Below, piece after piece: positions 63,439 to 64,000 of a stretch of DNA of 64,000 nucleotides. Numbering within the stretch: position 1 is the stretch's first letter; every line of letters begins with the position of its first letter. The position numbers and the translations under genes were made by a program. Source of the DNA: Geminicoccaceae bacterium (GTDB taxonomy: Bacteria; Pseudomonadota; Alphaproteobacteria; Geminicoccales; Geminicoccaceae); NCBI GenBank assembly GCA_020638465.1, contig JACKIM010000002.1, positions 124,001 to 188,000 on the forward strand, read 5' to 3'. Under the pieces are notes generated by a model, which saw nothing but the letters and a program-made list of their open reading frames with translations, did no database searches and was not told the DNA's origin.

Positions 63439-64000
63439 ATGACCATCTTCGAGATTTCGGCCATCCTCATCGTCATGGCGGCCCTGTTCGGCTACATCAA
63501 CCACATGGTCTTCAAGCTGCCTCCGACCATCGGCCTCGTGGTCATGGGGCTGCTGGCCTCGTTTGCCGCCATGGGACTCGACCGGCTCATCCCCGGTTTC
63601 ACCATGGTCGCCGACCTGCGGGCCTTCGTCTCCAGCATCGACTTCTACGATGCGCTGATGAACGGCATGCTCGGCTTCATCCTGTTCGCCGGGGCGCTGC
63701 ACGTCAATTTTGCCGATCTCGCACATGAGAAATGGATGGTCATTCTCACGGCCACGGTCGGCCTCCTGATCTCGACATTCATCATCGGTTACGGTCTCAA
63801 CTGGTATGCCGGAACGCCGCTGCTGGTGGCTCTCGTCTTCGGCGCTCTCATCAGCCCGACCGATCCCGTGGCTGTACTGGGCATGCTCAAGACCATCCGC
63901 GTGCCGAAGAGCCTGCAGACCAAGATCGCCGGCGAAAGCCTGTTCAATGACGGCGTCGCGGTGGTCGTGTTCCTCATCCTTGCGGCCCTGGCCTTCGGCG
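63439..64000 (+). CDS. Sodium/cation:proton antiporter, CPA1 type (partial)
   Basis: The first 187 residues of a membrane transporter run off the right edge. Hydrophobic helices alternate from the start (ISAILIVMAALFGYINHMVF), with LPPTIGLVVMGLLAS, GFILFAGALHVNF, and the signature ALISPTDPVAVLGMLK and GESLFNDGVAVVVFL of NhaP/CPA1 antiporters, including the conserved Asp pair. It exchanges Na+ (or K+) for H+. The ATG at 63439 lies 4 bp after the gamma-glutamyltransferase stop, suggesting one transcript. Confidence 0.9.
   Translation, partial: MTIFEISAILIVMAALFGYINHMVFKLPPTIGLVVMGLLASFAAMGLDRLIPGFTMVADLRAFVSSIDFYDALMNGMLGFILFAGALHVNFADLAHEKWMVILTATVGLLISTFIIGYGLNWYAGTPLLVALVFGALISPTDPVAVLGMLKTIRVPKSLQTKIAGESLFNDGVAVVVFLILAALAFG

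Overview
The window is a GC-rich stretch of a bacterial chromosome, most likely an alphaproteobacterium (possibly Rhodospirillales-like; this is inferred from gene content only). Supporting signs are the Trm112/DUF971/LON-domain/chaperedoxin block, a WCGPCK-type CnoX, a CobN/CobW cobalamin locus, the proA-nadD-rsfS-rlmH order, and tight ATGA/TGATG gene overlaps throughout. Coding density is high; the one clearly AT-rich island is about 25.25-25.75 kb.

Layout. 0-3.5 kb (minus): an SbcD-like nuclease with the start of a probable partner, then DUF971, Trm112, a LON-domain protein and CnoX; tRNA-Gly(GCC) follows. 4-10.9 kb: a LysR regulator divergent from pirin and an isochorismatase-like hydrolase, then hchA, an NADPH-dependent FMN reductase, a YgiD-type dioxygenase and a ferric-reductase-like flavocytochrome, which together look like a quinone/electrophile or carbonyl stress locus. 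11.4-14.2 kb: rfbC, an extended SDR and rfbA (dTDP-sugar genes without rfbB or rfbD). 14.4-21.2 kb: a DUF4212/sodium-solute (acetate-type) symporter pair, a cNMP-CBS-DUF294 signalling protein, a small membrane protein, and a membrane-anchored sensor-like protein ending in a DEDDh exonuclease. A GGDEF protein converges on it.

22.4-28.7 kb is the accessory-looking part. A minus-strand cassette encodes a papain-type (C1) peptidase, a small protein that repeats the peptidase's C-terminal domain, a chagasin-type cysteine-protease inhibitor, and an unrecognised protein. It is separated by the AT-rich region from a divergent 980-residue autotransporter. This is the best candidate here for an undescribed system: a protease, an orphan copy of its accessory domain, and its likely inhibitor.

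28.7-46.2 kb is a large cobalamin locus: cobM, a cbiG-cobJ fusion, cobI, cobL, cobH and a His-rich cbiX (minus); DUF1636, cobP/cobU, cobT, cobS and cobD/cbiB (plus); cobQ, cobO, cobN, cobW and a 56-residue gene (minus), the last group read from a clear cobalamin riboswitch. It mixes hallmarks of early cobalt insertion (CbiX, CbiG) and late insertion (CobN).

46.3-58.7 kb: an aminotransferase, a GST, an acyltransferase-hydrolase fusion with a disrupted start, then a fatty-acid beta-oxidation set (acyl-CoA ligase, thiolase, HAD/ECH bifunctional enzyme, acyl-CoA dehydrogenase) and a CoA-binding protein. 58.8-64 kb: proA, nadD, rsfS, rlmH, a gamma-glutamyltransferase-like protein and the start of a cation/proton antiporter running off the end.
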